Positions 12,319-24,809 of a DNA stretch of 64,000 nucleotides are shown here, one piece after another (within the stretch, counting starts at the first letter, position 1; each line of letters opens with the position of its first letter). Source of the stretch: Orientallactaga sibirica (Eukaryota > Chordata > Mammalia > Rodentia > Dipodidae); assembly GCA_036365145.1 (NCBI GenBank), contig JAEOAD010000031.1, positions 6,668,001 to 6,732,000 of the forward strand. The letters run 5' to 3'. A program made the translations under genes and the position numbers. The notes under the pieces were generated by a model. It was not told the DNA's origin, did no database searches, and saw only the letters and a program-made list of their open reading frames with translations.

Positions 12319-12558
12319 CTGCAAAGTCTAAGAGCTTTATCTTAGCAGCACACACACATTCAACCTCAACAACAAAACCACCAGAGTAAGAATTAGGAGA
12401 AGAAACCAACTGACCCTTTCAGCTCCTGGAAGGAGAATGACAGAATCCAGAGCCCACAGTCAGGGGTCTCTTAGGTCTAGTGTATGTATTTGCAGGGCTG
12501 GACTGCAACTCAGCTGTGTGGAGAGAAGGTGAACAGGGGCTCACCAATGCCAATTTAC

Positions 12559-12656
12559 CTGCAGGGCCACCTGCTGAGAACTGTACTCAGGATCCAGCTG
12601 CAGGAGAACCTGGATAGAATTCTGGACTTGGTGCTCCAAACGGCCTCTGAGTTCTT
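12559..12656 (-). CDS. candidate internal coding exon
   Basis: On the minus strand the acceptor TTTTCTCCTCCTTAG is strong and the donor CTGCAG|GTAAAT is acceptable. The 98-nt exon is open in the phase set by either upstream candidate. It begins EELRGRLEHQVQNSIQVLLQ, amphipathic and plausibly helical, and ends in phase 0. A second frame is also open, so length alone is weak proof. No family is recognised. A CTCF-like word overlaps its 3' end. Confidence 0.35.
12564..12577 (-). promoter_or_regulatory. weak CTCF-like word
   Basis: The minus strand reads TCAGCAGGTGGCCC, close to the CTCF core, but it lies inside a candidate exon and may be coincidental. Confidence 0.2.
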
Positions 12657-12739
12657 CTAAGGAGGAGAAAATTTCTATCTAATAATTTCTCCAGGTGTAA
12701 TTATTATTTGATTTCAGTTAAGATGCTTCCCACTAGAAA

Positions 12740-12838
12740 TAGGAGGATTTCTGTGAGTTCGAGGCCAGCCTGAGGCCACAGAGTGAGTTCCAGGTCAGCC
12801 TGGTCTAGTGTAAGACTCTACCTTGAAAAAATACATAA
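12740..12838 (+). repeat. B1-family SINE, 5' truncated
   Basis: Begins at AGGAGGATTTCTGTGAG and ends in an AT-rich tail. Confidence 0.8.
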
Positions 12839-14932
12839 ATAAATAAAAAGTAAAAAAGATGCTTCCTACTAATCTCACACATCAACCTCAGTAGGTTATT
12901 GATACTCTGCTTCTGAAGATCATAGTTGTTTAAAATGGAGAAAGGGAATCTTCACAGTGGGGTCTAGAGGACTGAAGCTCTGGCTGAAGCTAAATGACAG
13001 CTGATGGTCACCATGAATAAAGCACGAAATGGCCTCTGACCTGCTCTTCCAGGTTCTTGAGGAATGGCAAGGAGCAGAGAAAGCAAGAAACCACAAACTG
13101 ACAATAGCTGTCTCTCCCCCATGCCTGCTAACTCAGCACTCCCTCCCTGGCTAGGTCTTCTTGTGAATAGATACATGAAATTCCACATTACATAAGCTAA
13201 ACTGCAGGCCTGAGGACTGTGGTTTCCTCCTCTGAGTCCCCAAGGTCCTGCTTGACACATAATACACAGTCAATAAATGTTGAATGAATAAATGAGTATG
13301 GTAGAACAAAATAGTATAGCATGGGAAGACTTCCAATTCCTGAGCTCCACAATTCCCTTGCATGCTCAGAAATAGCTCCATGAACTGCTGGAGTCCAAGC
13401 CAAACACAGGTGGTTATGCCTGCGCAGCTCCAGCTTGCCTGGGTGGTAGAGGGCCCGGTGGTCCTTGTGCCCACCCATCTTGCACATGGTTGGCTAACTC
13501 CATCCTTGTCATTCTAAGCCTCCACCATCTGACATGAAATTTTGTACACAAACCTCAAGCCCCACCTAAAAGCACTCTTTCCCATCCTTCCATGCTCACC
13601 TCTGACTCTCTGGTCAGGGTGCTCCACCCCTGGCACAGATGTCCTGCTCTGCCCTCTTGATGGTCTAAAAGGCTTGTTTGGATGTTTAGGTTCAGGGAGC
13701 CTTCTCTGCTACCTCTGCTTCACTCAGACAAATTTCTCTCCTCCTAACCCTCAGGGCCTGAGTTAGCCCAGCTACTTCTGAACGTGTACCTCCTGGGGCT
13801 TCTTGCACCTTGGAGTTGACAGATGGTTAGTAAACAACACGACACCCTGCAGAAGGACTGACAGAGTTAAGCTTGGTCCTTTGCTTGCCACCTTCCAGGG
13901 AACTCATTCATAATGAGCATGGCAGGACATCAAGATGGGGATATATGCTGGCATCTTTTGCTTCCTTCCTCGCCCCGCCTCACTCTATCTTCTTTCCATG
14001 TCTCTACTGCTTTCTTTCTCCGTCCTGGAAATTAAACCCAGGGTCATGGGCATGCTCCATCGCTGAGTTCTATCCTCAGACCTAACTAGTTTTTCTTGAA
14101 TGAACTTGAGACCTTCTTCCTTTCCTCTCCCCACGGCACTTACCAAGGAAATGATACCCTCGGAAGCAGTAACCACTCTCCTAACCTAGGGAGCTGCCAG
14201 GTCCTATGCGGTCAAACCTGGCAGCCAGGAGGGAGGCCTACATCCTCTACTTGAGGAAACAGGATGATTCAGAGGACAGGGACTGTGTCCTTCCAACAGA
14301 GGACCATAGGTGCTATTTCAAAGGACACAAAGCAAGAGCCACCCATGCTGAGCAGCCACAATCTCCACACTGTGGGAGGCTAGTCGACTTGGACCATCCT
14401 GATTTTACAGACTGATGCACAACAAGGTTTTGGCTGACATGAACAACAAGGAGACAAGTCGGGATTGGGTAGAATGCTTCTCACCCTTCCAATAGCTCAC
14501 CAAGGAAGCTGGGGACCCAGCCCCGAGCTCTCCCATCTGGATTATCTACATGTGTTTTGTGCCTGAAGCAGGTGATGCTACAGAGACTCCCTCTGGCAAC
14601 CCCAAACAACCCATGCTGCTTCCCAAGGCTCAGCTGATCCCTTGTGAGACAGGACTCTCCAGAAACTGACTGAAATGCGTCCTAAAGAACTAGAGCTCCT
14701 GAAACACACCCTGCGCAATCACCCAGTGGAGACATGCTGTGCGAAGTGCAAGCACAAAACCTGGCCCTGTGCAAGGGCCCAGGAACTGGCTCCTGCTACC
14801 ATCACTGTGACTCATTATGATTTCCGTTCCTTACTTCCCAAGCTCATGTGAGGAGTCTGCCTTTCATATGCTCCCAGAGTTCTGGAATTGGAAGGCTCTT
14901 TATGCTCTCGAAGGTTTCTAGAACAAGAAACT
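12839..14932. other. non-coding stretch with old SINE pieces
   Basis: 13230-13295 ends like a MIR (CAATAAATGTTGAATGAATA); 14010-14090 resembles a reverse ID/B4 head. No exon pair convinced me. Confidence 0.4.
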
Positions 14933-15096
14933 GGCCGGGCGTGGTGGTGCACGCCTTTAATCCCAGCACTCAGGAGGCAGAGGTAGGAGGATCACCGTGA
15001 GTTCGAGGCCACCCTGAGAATACAGAGTGACTTCCAGGTCAGCCTGGGCTAGAGCGAGACCCTACGTCGGAAAAAAAAAAAAGAAAAGAAAAGAAA
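14933..15096 (+). repeat. B1-family SINE
   Basis: Nearly consensus, with an A-rich tail with (AAAAG) units. Confidence 0.92.
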
Positions 15097-18000
15097 TGGG
15101 AGTTTCTGAGGAGAACATAGGCCTGAAGGCAATGCTGGCTCCACAGCCTGGGGTCCTCCAAGGTGAGAAGTTTCAGCAGGGCTTCTCTGCCCTCTGACAG
15201 CAGGACACAGTACCTCCCCAGAAAAAAAATCTCTCTGGAGACCTGAGGCCAGGCAGGGAGCCAGGGCAGGAGGCCTCTCCAAGAAGATGCTGGCTTTGAG
15301 CCAAGGAGCATCCCAGAAGCTGGAGCCTGCACAGCAGCAGGGGAGGAGGGGTGGCTAGGAGCCAGGGGTAGTCCCTAGGCCTCTGACCAAAGGAACCCTG
15401 CTGAAACAGAGTTTGACACAAACCTGGGACACCTGGCTGCCTTCCCATGTCCTGTAAGTTTCCACACATCTGAGAGAGAATAAAATCACCACTGGTGCAA
15501 TGGGTCCTACCCCTGGGACAACTGTACTGTCACCCACAGCTGTGCCCATACAAACCCATCAGGGCAAAGCTGACCCTTTATCCAAAGGCTCTCCTGGGGG
15601 TTACCCAGTGAGTCTCGTGCATTTATCCTAATTGCTAAAAAACACAATTGTGTCTGTAGATTCAGGCCACAAGTCCTACCTCCAAACACTGGAGCAATTC
15701 CCACTTAACAGGCTCTCCTGAGCTGTCCCAAGAGCTCCATCAGGCCCGAGGCTCTCCACCTGGCTTGTCCATGGCACTCTACACAGCAGTCTCCCTGTGG
15801 TCAGAGGCCTCCTTGGCAAGATCAGGACATGCAGCTACAAAAAGAAGCTACCAGAGCTAAAAGGAATCTGCATCCTCTAGTCTAGATCAGCCTTGTCCAA
15901 TGGAAATGTGAGTGGAGCTTCCTGGATAATCTTACATGTTCTAGAAGCTTCATCACAAAAGACAGAGGAAACATGTCATTTTACTATTTTATTCAACCAG
16001 ATATTATTATTTCAGTGTGCCACACTGACTGCATCTCATGAGACCAATAACACACAGTGACCGGTGGGTCTCCCACTGGGTAGGACAGTGAAGCTCTAAG
16101 ATACCAGAAGCTGTCCTCATTTTCAGATGAGGAGACAGACTGAGTATTTATGAAGAAGGTACCAGGGTAGAAATCAAAGCCCCAGACTCCATCCTTTCAG
16201 CTGGGCCCTCCAGCCTTCCCTTTCAGCCTCCAGATGTATACCCATGGCCTATTAGGTAGATGATGGTATGATCAATCAAGTTCAGGGAGACTGCAACATA
16301 AGCCTATTTGAAATAGACAACCCAGAAGGGAGTAGGAACGGATAAGACTTAACATTACAAGGCCAAGGAACAAAGACAACAAAAAAGTAACTAAGTGGGA
16401 GAGGTTCTGCAGCAGACTCAAGTCTTGTTGAGGACCTCCATTTGTGTCATCTCTGCTCAGGGCCACCTGGCTCCCATGGCATGTCAGCTCTAGCATGGGG
16501 TTTGGTGAATTTTCCACCGCATCTCCCTGGAGGAACTACCCACAAAAGCTCCTCTCTGCTTTAGAAGGCAAGAACAAGTCGTGCATTTACCCACTGCCTC
16601 TAGTCTTCTTACTCTGAGTCGCCATGCCAACACACAGTCATAATTACTGAGGAACGCGTCAATAGTGGCAGCATTGACAAAGACACTATATCAGGGCCTG
16701 TGAGCTAAGCAAGGTCAGGCTCCTCACAGCCCCCCAGCTTCCTGCCCACTTCCTTTATTCCACTCTGATCCATCTCTTTCCCTTCATTCTTTCCCTCACA
16801 CCCAGATGGTCTCTGATTTTTTTCTTAGCAGAGAAAGGAACTACAGCTCAGTGTATAAAACACTTTTATAGCAATTAGGAGACAGGTTCTCCTTTGAGCC
16901 CTGATTTTAACTTGTGGGAAAAGTCACTTTAACATCCAGGCCTCAGGCTTTCTTTTCTCTCTCTCTCTCTCCTTTTTCTATGAATAGGGTGAACATTTCT
17001 GGGCATTTCCATTCAGTAACAGGACGCTTGCATTTAATTTGCCTTTAAATTCAGAGGCTGCTAAGTTCCATCTAGTCATCTGTGAGCTCGTCTTTATGAT
17101 CATCAACAGAGCTACCAGAAGCTCATGGAAACAAAAGAAGATTCAGATCAGAGAGGGAGTTCGTTCTAATGCCCAGGAACAGCAGGGCTTGTATCTCTCC
17201 CCAGGAAGGGTGAAAATCTCAGAGAAAGAGCCAGGAGCAGCTGAATGGTGGCCTCTATCAGATTATGAAAAGATGAGTGGGGTGGATGAGAACTATCAGG
17301 CTAAATGACAAGCATCCTGAGGGCCCCTGGGAGAAACAGGACATGCACCCATTTAAAATGAGAGGGCAGAAAAGGAAGGCAGACAGCCATCACTGGAGCC
17401 CTACACAAGAGCGCCCCAATTTCAGAACACCCAGTGCACCAACATCTGAACTTACAAAGGAGATAAATTGGAGGCTGATGATTAGCATCACAAAATGATT
17501 ATTCCCTTTGTAAAAGGCTTCACTGCGGGACTGCTTTAAATAGTGCATTTAAACCATGATCTGATTTGCTAAATTCGATTTATACACATCTACTGCCTAA
17601 GCTGGCGTGCGGCTGTATTTACATGTCTTCCCTTGGCACAGAGGAGGGGAGAAGCTAGCCATTATATGGGGCCTTTAATCCTTGTAGACAGTAACTAAGC
17701 TGGGGAGCTGAACCCTGTTTTTCTTTTGCAGCTGGGGTTTTAGCTATAAACTGGCCCCAGTTCTTCTGTTTTGCCCATGTAGACCCTGCTCAAAGATAAG
17801 TTAGGACCTGATCTGGTGGAGTCTTTCTGAAAATAAGGGTTCCCCATCAAGAAGCACACCCATCCTGACCCCCAGAGGTGACACCTTTCTGTACAGATTC
17901 CTAGGGTATTTGTTCTGTAGCAAGGTCACTAAGCCTATTTTGCACCTGTATTCATCATGTTGAAAGTCTGAAGCCTACCTTTTGGGAGCCATGGAAGTTT

Positions 18001-19654
18001 ACTAACCTGAGCCATATTCTATAGTCTACATAAGCCATGGGGTCTAAACCTGGGCAGGTAGAGGAAAGAAGCAGGCTCTCCACTAAGAAAGGACAAAAGA
18101 ACAGGTGTGCCAGGTCTCAATGGTGGAGTGTGGAAATCTTCCTTAGTTCACCTAAAAGGATTTGAAAATCTTATTGACAACATGTTCCCCTGAAAGACAA
18201 ATGCCCCTTTCCTATGAAGTTCAGTAATGTGACAGGGCAATTAGGAGTCAAAACACTGTCCTCAGGGAAAAGCTACTACCTAGCTTGCACCATTTGCTAA
18301 AACAGATAATTAACAGAACCAGGAATTCAACATTCAAAAAGCAAAGTCCATCTCCACCCTCAGCTCAGACCCAGAGGTTTAGACTCACTCATTTATCATT
18401 GTTTTCAGATAAGCACAATGATCAGCCCAGCCTAGCACTAGGGGAAGTAACAGCACCCAGGTCTAAGAACGTATAGTGAGGATGGGAAGTCACCAACTAC
18501 TCTTAAATGACCTCCCTTCTGAGAAGTCCATTAAAAGCCTGGCCACAAGAGAATGGAGACTAGACTGGGAGTCAGGATCCCTGGTACCAGTCCTTGCTCT
18601 ACAAACTGACTGACCTTGGAGGCGGAAATCACTCAAGTTCTCTGGGCTCAGTTCCTCATCTGTGACATGAGCGAGTGACCTATATAATCATCAAGCTTTA
18701 TATATTGTTCTCTGGCAGTGGGCTTTGTGTGCTAGGCAAGAGTACTGGGCTACATCCCCAGACCACCAGGCTTTACATTTTATATAAATCATATGCCAGA
18801 AAAATGTTCACCTCTGTCAAGTCTTCATGAGCTTCCTCTTGAAGCAAGGTTATAAACCATCGTGCTTTCTTTGTCTTGGCTGCCAGGAAGCTCGGAACAA
18901 CCACAATATTCAATCATAAATTCTATTTTAGGCCAGGCTTCAGGCCAAGAGATTGGAGAGTAACAATAGAATCCTCATATGTGAGGTAGGGCTCAGTGGG
19001 AATGGAGGCTTGAATTCCGGAGGCTTGGTTCTTCTTTGAAAGAGGAGATGACAATATATTGTGTTTTTATGTACACATTTGCACAGGCTGCGGTTAAGAA
19101 CCAAGGCCTCAGGATAACATCTCTCAGGACACACCCTCCCCATGGCACAAGTCAGTTAAAGGGAATCAATACCCTAACTATGAGGGGAAATCCCAGAATC
19201 ACGAAAACGCTTAGTGCTCCAGGGCCCGGCAACAAAACAGAATTCAATAAACACAAACTGAAGTTTCTTCTTGGTGGCTCTGTACAATGAGCGCACGACG
19301 TTGTGGGACCCACTCGGGGGCACCCATGGTTCCAGTGGGGAGCTAGAACAGTGATTGTTCATATTCACCCAGGTGAGATGAAGGCTCAGCAAAGCAGAAG
19401 TCTCAAGTTGGGCGGAGGTCTGGAGCCCAAAGATAACTGTTCCATCACTCCAATCCTTGCCACCTTCATCCTCACCTTGACCCAACAGTCCAGCAGGGAA
19501 GGTGAGAATGGGGCCTCCAAGCTGATGATCAGAGGCACCCACCACACTACCGTCACAGACCTTCATGTGGACCCTGGACCTTCACTGCTTCAGAATCACA
19601 GCAAGGCCCAAGACAAATAAATTAGTAGAGAGCGGCCTGCAAACATCACTGTTT
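15097..19654. other. long mostly unique non-coding stretch
   Basis: Contains MIR-like segments (16110-16215, 16845-16960, 18560-18690, about 19360-19420), (CT)n at 16953-16970 and an ID-like fragment near 18720-18770. 17480-17780 is AT-rich, free of recognisable repeats and has homeobox-type words, so it could be a conserved element. No gene supported. Confidence 0.4.
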
Positions 19655-19790
19655 CAAAAAAAAAAAAAAAAAAAAATGTGTGTGTGCGCACGCGCGGGCC
19701 ATACAGCATAGCTTGGAAGTAACTCTCCAGGCATACAAAAACAAAAAGCAAAACAAACAAACAAACAAAAAAACCCGACGTAGCCTTGAA
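19655..19790. repeat. poly-A and alternating TG/CG tract
   Basis: Poly-A ends in ATGTGTGTGTGCGCACGCGCG, strictly alternating purine-pyrimidine, then an (AAAC)n run near 19755. Confidence 0.8.
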
Positions 19791-20059
19791 AAAAGCCTGG
19801 GTCCCCGCGGGCAGGAGGGCCTAGGGAGGCAGGCCGCTGGCGGGGCGGGCGGGCGCAGGAACCAGGAATCGGGGACGGGCAGGCAGCGACGGCGGGTTTG
19901 CTCTTAAGGCCTCGGGGACTACGCCTAGCAGGAGGCTCTCCGCGTGACCGGCGGAGTGTATTCGCAGGACACGGCCCGGACGGCGTGCGTCCAAGTGCGC
20001 GCGCCGCTGCCCGTCGGCCGCCCGCCCGCCCGCGTGGCCCGGGCGGCGCCGAGACCTAC

Positions 20060-20078
20060 CTCGTGCCCACGCAGCCAT
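20060..20078 (-). CDS. candidate first coding exon (MAAWAR...) of an unrecognised minus-strand gene
   Basis: From the ATG at 20078 the minus strand reads M-A-A-W-A-R and then one base of the next codon before CGAG|GTAGGTCTC, a fair splice donor (intron from 20059). The ATG lies in a YY1-type motif at the heart of a CpG island. The exon ends in phase 1 and the candidate exon at 12656-12559 begins by needing one base, giving a glutamate at the junction. I do not recognise the protein. In mouse and human only the non-coding host of mir-9-3 is expected here, so this may be a non-coding exon with a chance start codon. Confidence 0.3.
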
Positions 20079-20085
20079 CTTGCCG
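20067..20085 (-). promoter_or_regulatory. YY1-type initiator region with start codon
   Basis: On the minus strand, CGGCAAGATGGCTGCGTGG matches the YY1 AAGATGGC(T/G)GC motif that commonly sits just downstream of CpG-island starts in transcript orientation. The same ATG (20078-20076) is in good Kozak context. Confidence 0.45.
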
Positions 20086-20519
20086 CCGCTCCTCGCTCTC
20101 AAAATGGCCTCCCGGGCCCCGCCGGAGCCGCTGCCAGGGCGCAGGGCGCAGTGGGCTGCGGGTGCTGGGCGTCGTGGGGTGGAGGTGGGGGTGGGGGTCG
20201 CTGCGATGCCTTCGGGCCTTGGGGCTGGACTGCGGTGCACCAAGTGTGAGCGCAGAGGAAGAGTTCTTTTGCCTTTTCTGCAGGCAGCCCCGAGGGCGAG
20301 AGGGGACGGGCGCGGTGCGTCCCAGCCACCCTCGCTGCGGGTGCGAAGTGGCGCCATTCGGAAGTGGCGGGGAGAGCCCGAGGGTCCGAGAAGTCACTCC
20401 GGGGTGGGGAGGACACGGGCCCAATCCCGACCCTCCGGGCCTGCGGAGCGCTCCACGCCTGGGCTCTGCCGAATCTCCTTTCCTCCAAAGGCCAATCCCG
20501 CAGGTGCATCATCATCATC

Positions 20520-20640
20520 TCTCGGTCTAGCCCAGGCGGGCCTGGAATTCGCTATGTAGTGTCTGAGGGGCCTCGAACTCACGGTGATCCTCCCACCTCT
20601 GTCTCCCCGAGTGCTGGGATGAAAGGCGTGCGCTACCACC
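20520..20640 (-). repeat. B1-family SINE in CpG island A
   Basis: Reverse B1 retaining many CpGs, so either young or little methylated in the germ line. Confidence 0.85.
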
Positions 20641-20844
20641 TGTGATGCCCTCGGGTCCATGCCTTAGGGAGGAGGGACGTCGACTTTCAGGTGACCCAAG
20701 TGAAACACAACGGCTTTATCAGCATAGTCCTGGAACCTTCCAACTGTGCTAACAGCCGGGTGGGCCGGCTTTTGGAGGCCACTCCCGGCACAGTAGGGCG
20801 CAAGTCCCAGGTCTTCCTCCTCCACCCTGGCTCTGGCCACTCAC

Positions 20845-20983
20845 CTTTCCCGCAGGCCAGCAGCGTCCTCTCCAGCGAGCAAACTAGCTGGCGGAAGTAA
20901 ACGGAGAGTTCACACCGGCGATGGACTACGGTGGCGAACCAGCGAGCTAGCGCAGGCTGGAACCTTGCCGAGGCTGGAGGCAC
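20845..20983 (-). other. candidate exon upstream of the 20-kb start
   Basis: On the minus strand a good acceptor (CCCCTGCAG|GTG) opens a 139-nt CpG-rich segment ending AAAG|GTGAGTGG, a near-consensus donor. The segment is open in phase 0 for 46 codons, including RWFATVVHRRCELSVYF, and ends in phase 1, the same phase as the exon at 20060-20078. It could be an alternative upstream exon of the same gene or an exon of the mir-9-3 host. It also contains an ETS-like TACTTCCGCC, so it could instead be promoter sequence. Confidence 0.35.
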
Positions 20984-20990
20984 CTGCAGG

Positions 20991-23900
20991 GGAGTTAACG
21001 GTAAAACAGAGCAAAGACATCAGGCATCCCCCATCTTTAAGTGACTTCATGGTTCCCTGGCGCTGGCTTGGAGGTCATGATCACAGCCTGGGGGAAAATG
21101 CTGGGCGTTCTGGGCTCCTTTAACATACCCACCAGGACACAGGAAAGATACCCCAAGTACCTGCTACGGGAGCCCGGGCCCCATTTGGCTGCTGCTGGGT
21201 GGTCCAGGTGGCTACGGCATGGAATGAAGTCCTAGGAAAGCAGGATACCTGGATACGCTTAGGAGCCCCTGTGACCATGATTACACTAGGCAGGACCATA
21301 CTCTCATGAGACTTGGACCCAGGCTGATTTTGCCCATGCCCCCCCCCACACCCGCTGTACACAGCGCTAACATGGACCTCCTGGCGGTGCCCCTTGGCTC
21401 CCAGACCCTACTCTTTCTAACCAATCTGCTCTCTTCAAATCTCATATGACCCCCTCTCTAACCAGTCAGCCAACCTCAGAACTTACACCTGTCTCTCTCT
21501 CTACCCTCCCACCCATCAGGTGCTCTTTAAGGCTGTGATTCTTTTCTCAGTTGGGTGTGGCACTAGCCAGGGGAGGCAGGTAGGCCCTTCTGTGACACTT
21601 TGGGCATCTGTTGGGGTCTTCACTTTTATTCGGCAGGTACGGTTTTGAACTTTAGACCTAGATATTGTCTGTACCCCCTGCCATTTGAGCTATCATATGA
21701 CCACTGCCCATCATGTGCCAGGCACTTTGTCTGTTTTACTTCTCACATGATCCCTGGAGGTATGGGTACAACTGTACCCATTTCACCCACAGAGGTGAGT
21801 GTGACTTGTTGAGGCTACATTGAGTTGGAAGGGACAAAGCCTGTGAAAGAACCCTACCTGGCAGGTGAACACATCTCACCCCCTTATCCCCAGCTGCTGC
21901 CCTTCTGAAACCTGGAATGATTTTTAAACCTGGTGGTACTTCAACTCAGGGATTATCACTCCCAGGGATGGGAAAAAGCCAGATAGGCAAGCCAGTCCCA
22001 CCCTCCCCATGACTGGGAGATTTCTACATCCCTTCTGGGCTCTACCCAGCTTTAGATATGTGGGTCCAAAACCTTGAGGGAACCTGGAGAAGCCCCACAC
22101 TAGCCAACAATCCACTCTCAGTCGACACCAGTATTATTATGAAATGAATCCAAGCAGGAGAGGATGAACTGCACTGGCATAAGGATTTGATATTTTTACA
22201 CACAACCCCAAGGGAGACCGGAGGGGTTTCAGGAGCTAAAAAGAGCACTTGAGGAACCGCCCCCTCCACTTCCCCACATATTCAGGCAAAAAACTCTCCC
22301 AAGATTCATTTTCCGAGACATGCTTTTTCTTTAAATGATGTTAATGTTTCTTTTAATGAAACCTCTATAAAAGACTTCCCATTTAAAAAATTATATCCAG
22401 TAGGCCTGAGGTGAAACAAATAAAAAGCAAAAGTTAAAAAAAAAAAAAAACGGGCATTTTTCAGATGAATGCAAGGCACATGGCTTGCACCCCCAAGCTG
22501 CCTGAGACAGCAAAGATGGCAACTGTAGGGTGATACCAGACTAGATGTGAGAGACATCAGGAATGGGAAAATAACTAGGACAAGGTTTGAAACCACACTC
22601 TCCAGATGGCACAGGCTAAAGGTCCTTCACAAAACAATTCGCAGTTGAAGGTGTAAGCAAGCCTATCCTACCCTAGAGAGTGGCCAGGGTACCAACTTCC
22701 TTCCAACTCGCCATCCAAACTCCACCCCAATAAGAGGGAGAAGGTTCTGAAAATGCCACCCTGGCCATTTCTGCAACATACAAAGAACTGGGATTTTACC
22801 TGAGCCTAAGGAGAACTATTCCGCTCATAGTACCCCCTAAATTCATAGGAAGAACTGAAACTAGGCTGCATGGTGAGGTGGGGGTGGCGAAGCTGACCAG
22901 TGAGGGGCTCTAGTGCAGATGGAAGCTGAAGAGAAGTTCTAATTAGCACAAAGCCAGCACCTTCCATTAATAGCTCACCACTGGCTCCTGGATGCCGCTG
23001 AAGGCAGTCGAGTTGGAATGTGTGAGGCTCACCTGTCCCCAGCTCATTAACAGACCTGGGGTGAGAACAGGGTTCTCCTGCGGGAGGACCAGCCCAAACC
23101 AGCCCCCACCCCCAACCCCATCTAATACATCTAATTACAGGTTTGACTTCTGGATTCATCTGGGAGGGATATGTTTAACCCAAGTCCAATATTCCTGGAC
23201 AGAGACTTTAGCCAAACCTCCAAGTACAGTGGGCTCCCCCCAGACTTGAAATAAATTTCTTTAAAAGTGCTGGCATACATGCCATTTATATGAAACCCTA
23301 GATAAGAGACAGCAAGGGATCTCAAAAGGTGGGAGGGGGGTTAGGCAGGGATTGACTGGGAAGAGGCAGTAGAGAAGTTTCTGAAAAGAAGGACGAGCTC
23401 TCTTGGGTGTAAATGCATTTATCAGAACCCATAGAACTATACACCTATGATCTATTTTCAGATGAAAATCATACCTCTAGGAATACTGTATGCATGTGCA
23501 GGCATATGTATGTGTGTCTGTGTAACACACACATATACATACAAAGGTCTTGGCCTCTGACTGATCTCTCCAGAGCCTGTGGTCTGGTTGATGTGAAGGT
23601 TCACACCCTTTTCAAGGGTCACCGTGGAGAAAGGGGCCGGAGCAGATGGGGAAACGGAGCTGTGCACATCTCACAAACACACGGCCTGGCCAAGTGGGGA
23701 GGAGGAATGTCTGAATTGAATCAATTAGCTGCAGAGAACTTCAGAAAAGAAGTAAGGCCCTTCATAAAAACAAAGCCCACTCCTTAATCCCCAAAGGCAA
23801 TCCTCTCCCCCATTCCCATGGCCATTCCTCAGTAAACAAAGAAATCCCTCCTTCCACATCCACACCTCAATATTCATTATGAGCTGACGTCTGAGGCTGC

Positions 23901-24809
23901 ATTCCAGCCTCCCAGAGTGCCCTAATGACTGGAAACCTAACGGCAGATGACGGAGGGGTTTTCCTCTCTCTCTCCTCTCTCCACAGCTCTGCCCTTCCCA
24001 CGGCAGTGTGTCCTTTCTTGCCTTCTCTTCTCTCTTTCTTCTTTTCTTCAAATTAGTGAATAAGCAAACCCCTAGCAAGCAAATCAAAGCACAGACATCA
24101 CTAACTCCACTTTGTTCATTTATTTTGACAAGTGCAGTTTAATTTTAATTATTTATGATAATACTTCATAGTAGACGAGTAAATGTGCTGGGGTATATTT
24201 GGTAACATTAATGAAGTCTGCCTAATAGGGACCTTCACTCCAGCACCCTGCCTGGAGAGCTGCCTGGCAGAGAAGTGGGGTGAGACCACTGGTCTGTGAT
24301 GGGGTTTGCAATTTTTTTGTGGGGGTGGGGAGGGAGAAAACTTAATGGGTTTGAGGATTAGCCAAGGGAAAATTAACCCAATTCTAGAGAAGAAGCAAAT
24401 ACGTAAGCCCATAATCATGTGTCGCTGTGGATTGTGTATATTTAACCACCAAGAACGCACACTTGGTGATAAGGAGGCCCAGGCGTGCACACATGCCACA
24501 TGCATATTTACACATGAGTCTCCAATGTGCAAATCAGCAGAGGCCCAAAGAAATTAGGTTCTGGGCAATTAAAAATTGAAATAAAAATAGAAAATGGGAT
24601 ACACAGAGTTCTATATATCTTCAAAGTACCTTTCTTCTACTTATCATGTGCCTCAAGTGGGTAAACACAGGGGGAAATTTGAAAGATATATATATATATT
24701 TTAGGTAGACAGTTTCTTCAGCTGGAGGTTACATAGGAATGTTCCCTTCAACACACAATGGCCCATCATATACAGGTCTTAAATAATGCTGGACTGGGTA
24801 TGTAGTTTA
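20991..24809. other. long mostly unique non-coding stretch
   Basis: MIR-like sequence near 21690-21830, poly-A at 22436-22450 and a TG/CA patch at 23500-23545. 23860-24180 is repeat-free with TAAT-rich sequence and may be a conserved element. No exon supported. Confidence 0.4.

Larger units (their letters stand above)
19790..20990. promoter_or_regulatory. CpG island A
   Basis: CpG-dense from the tract ending at 19790 to about 20480, interrupted by a B1 at 20520-20640, and CpG-rich again at 20850-20990. It holds a YY1-type start motif and two minus-strand splice donors. Overlapping long frames on both strands (up to 210 aa) are high-GC artefacts. Confidence 0.65.

Noticed and set aside
19898..20530. 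210-aa plus frame and 178-aa minus frame in CpG island A
   Set aside because: High-GC sequence is poor in stop codons; several overlapping frames are open at once and none has domain-like composition across its length.
20691..20900. 69-aa plus frame opposite the candidate minus exon
   Set aside because: No Kozak start or splice support; a shadow of the CpG-rich segment.
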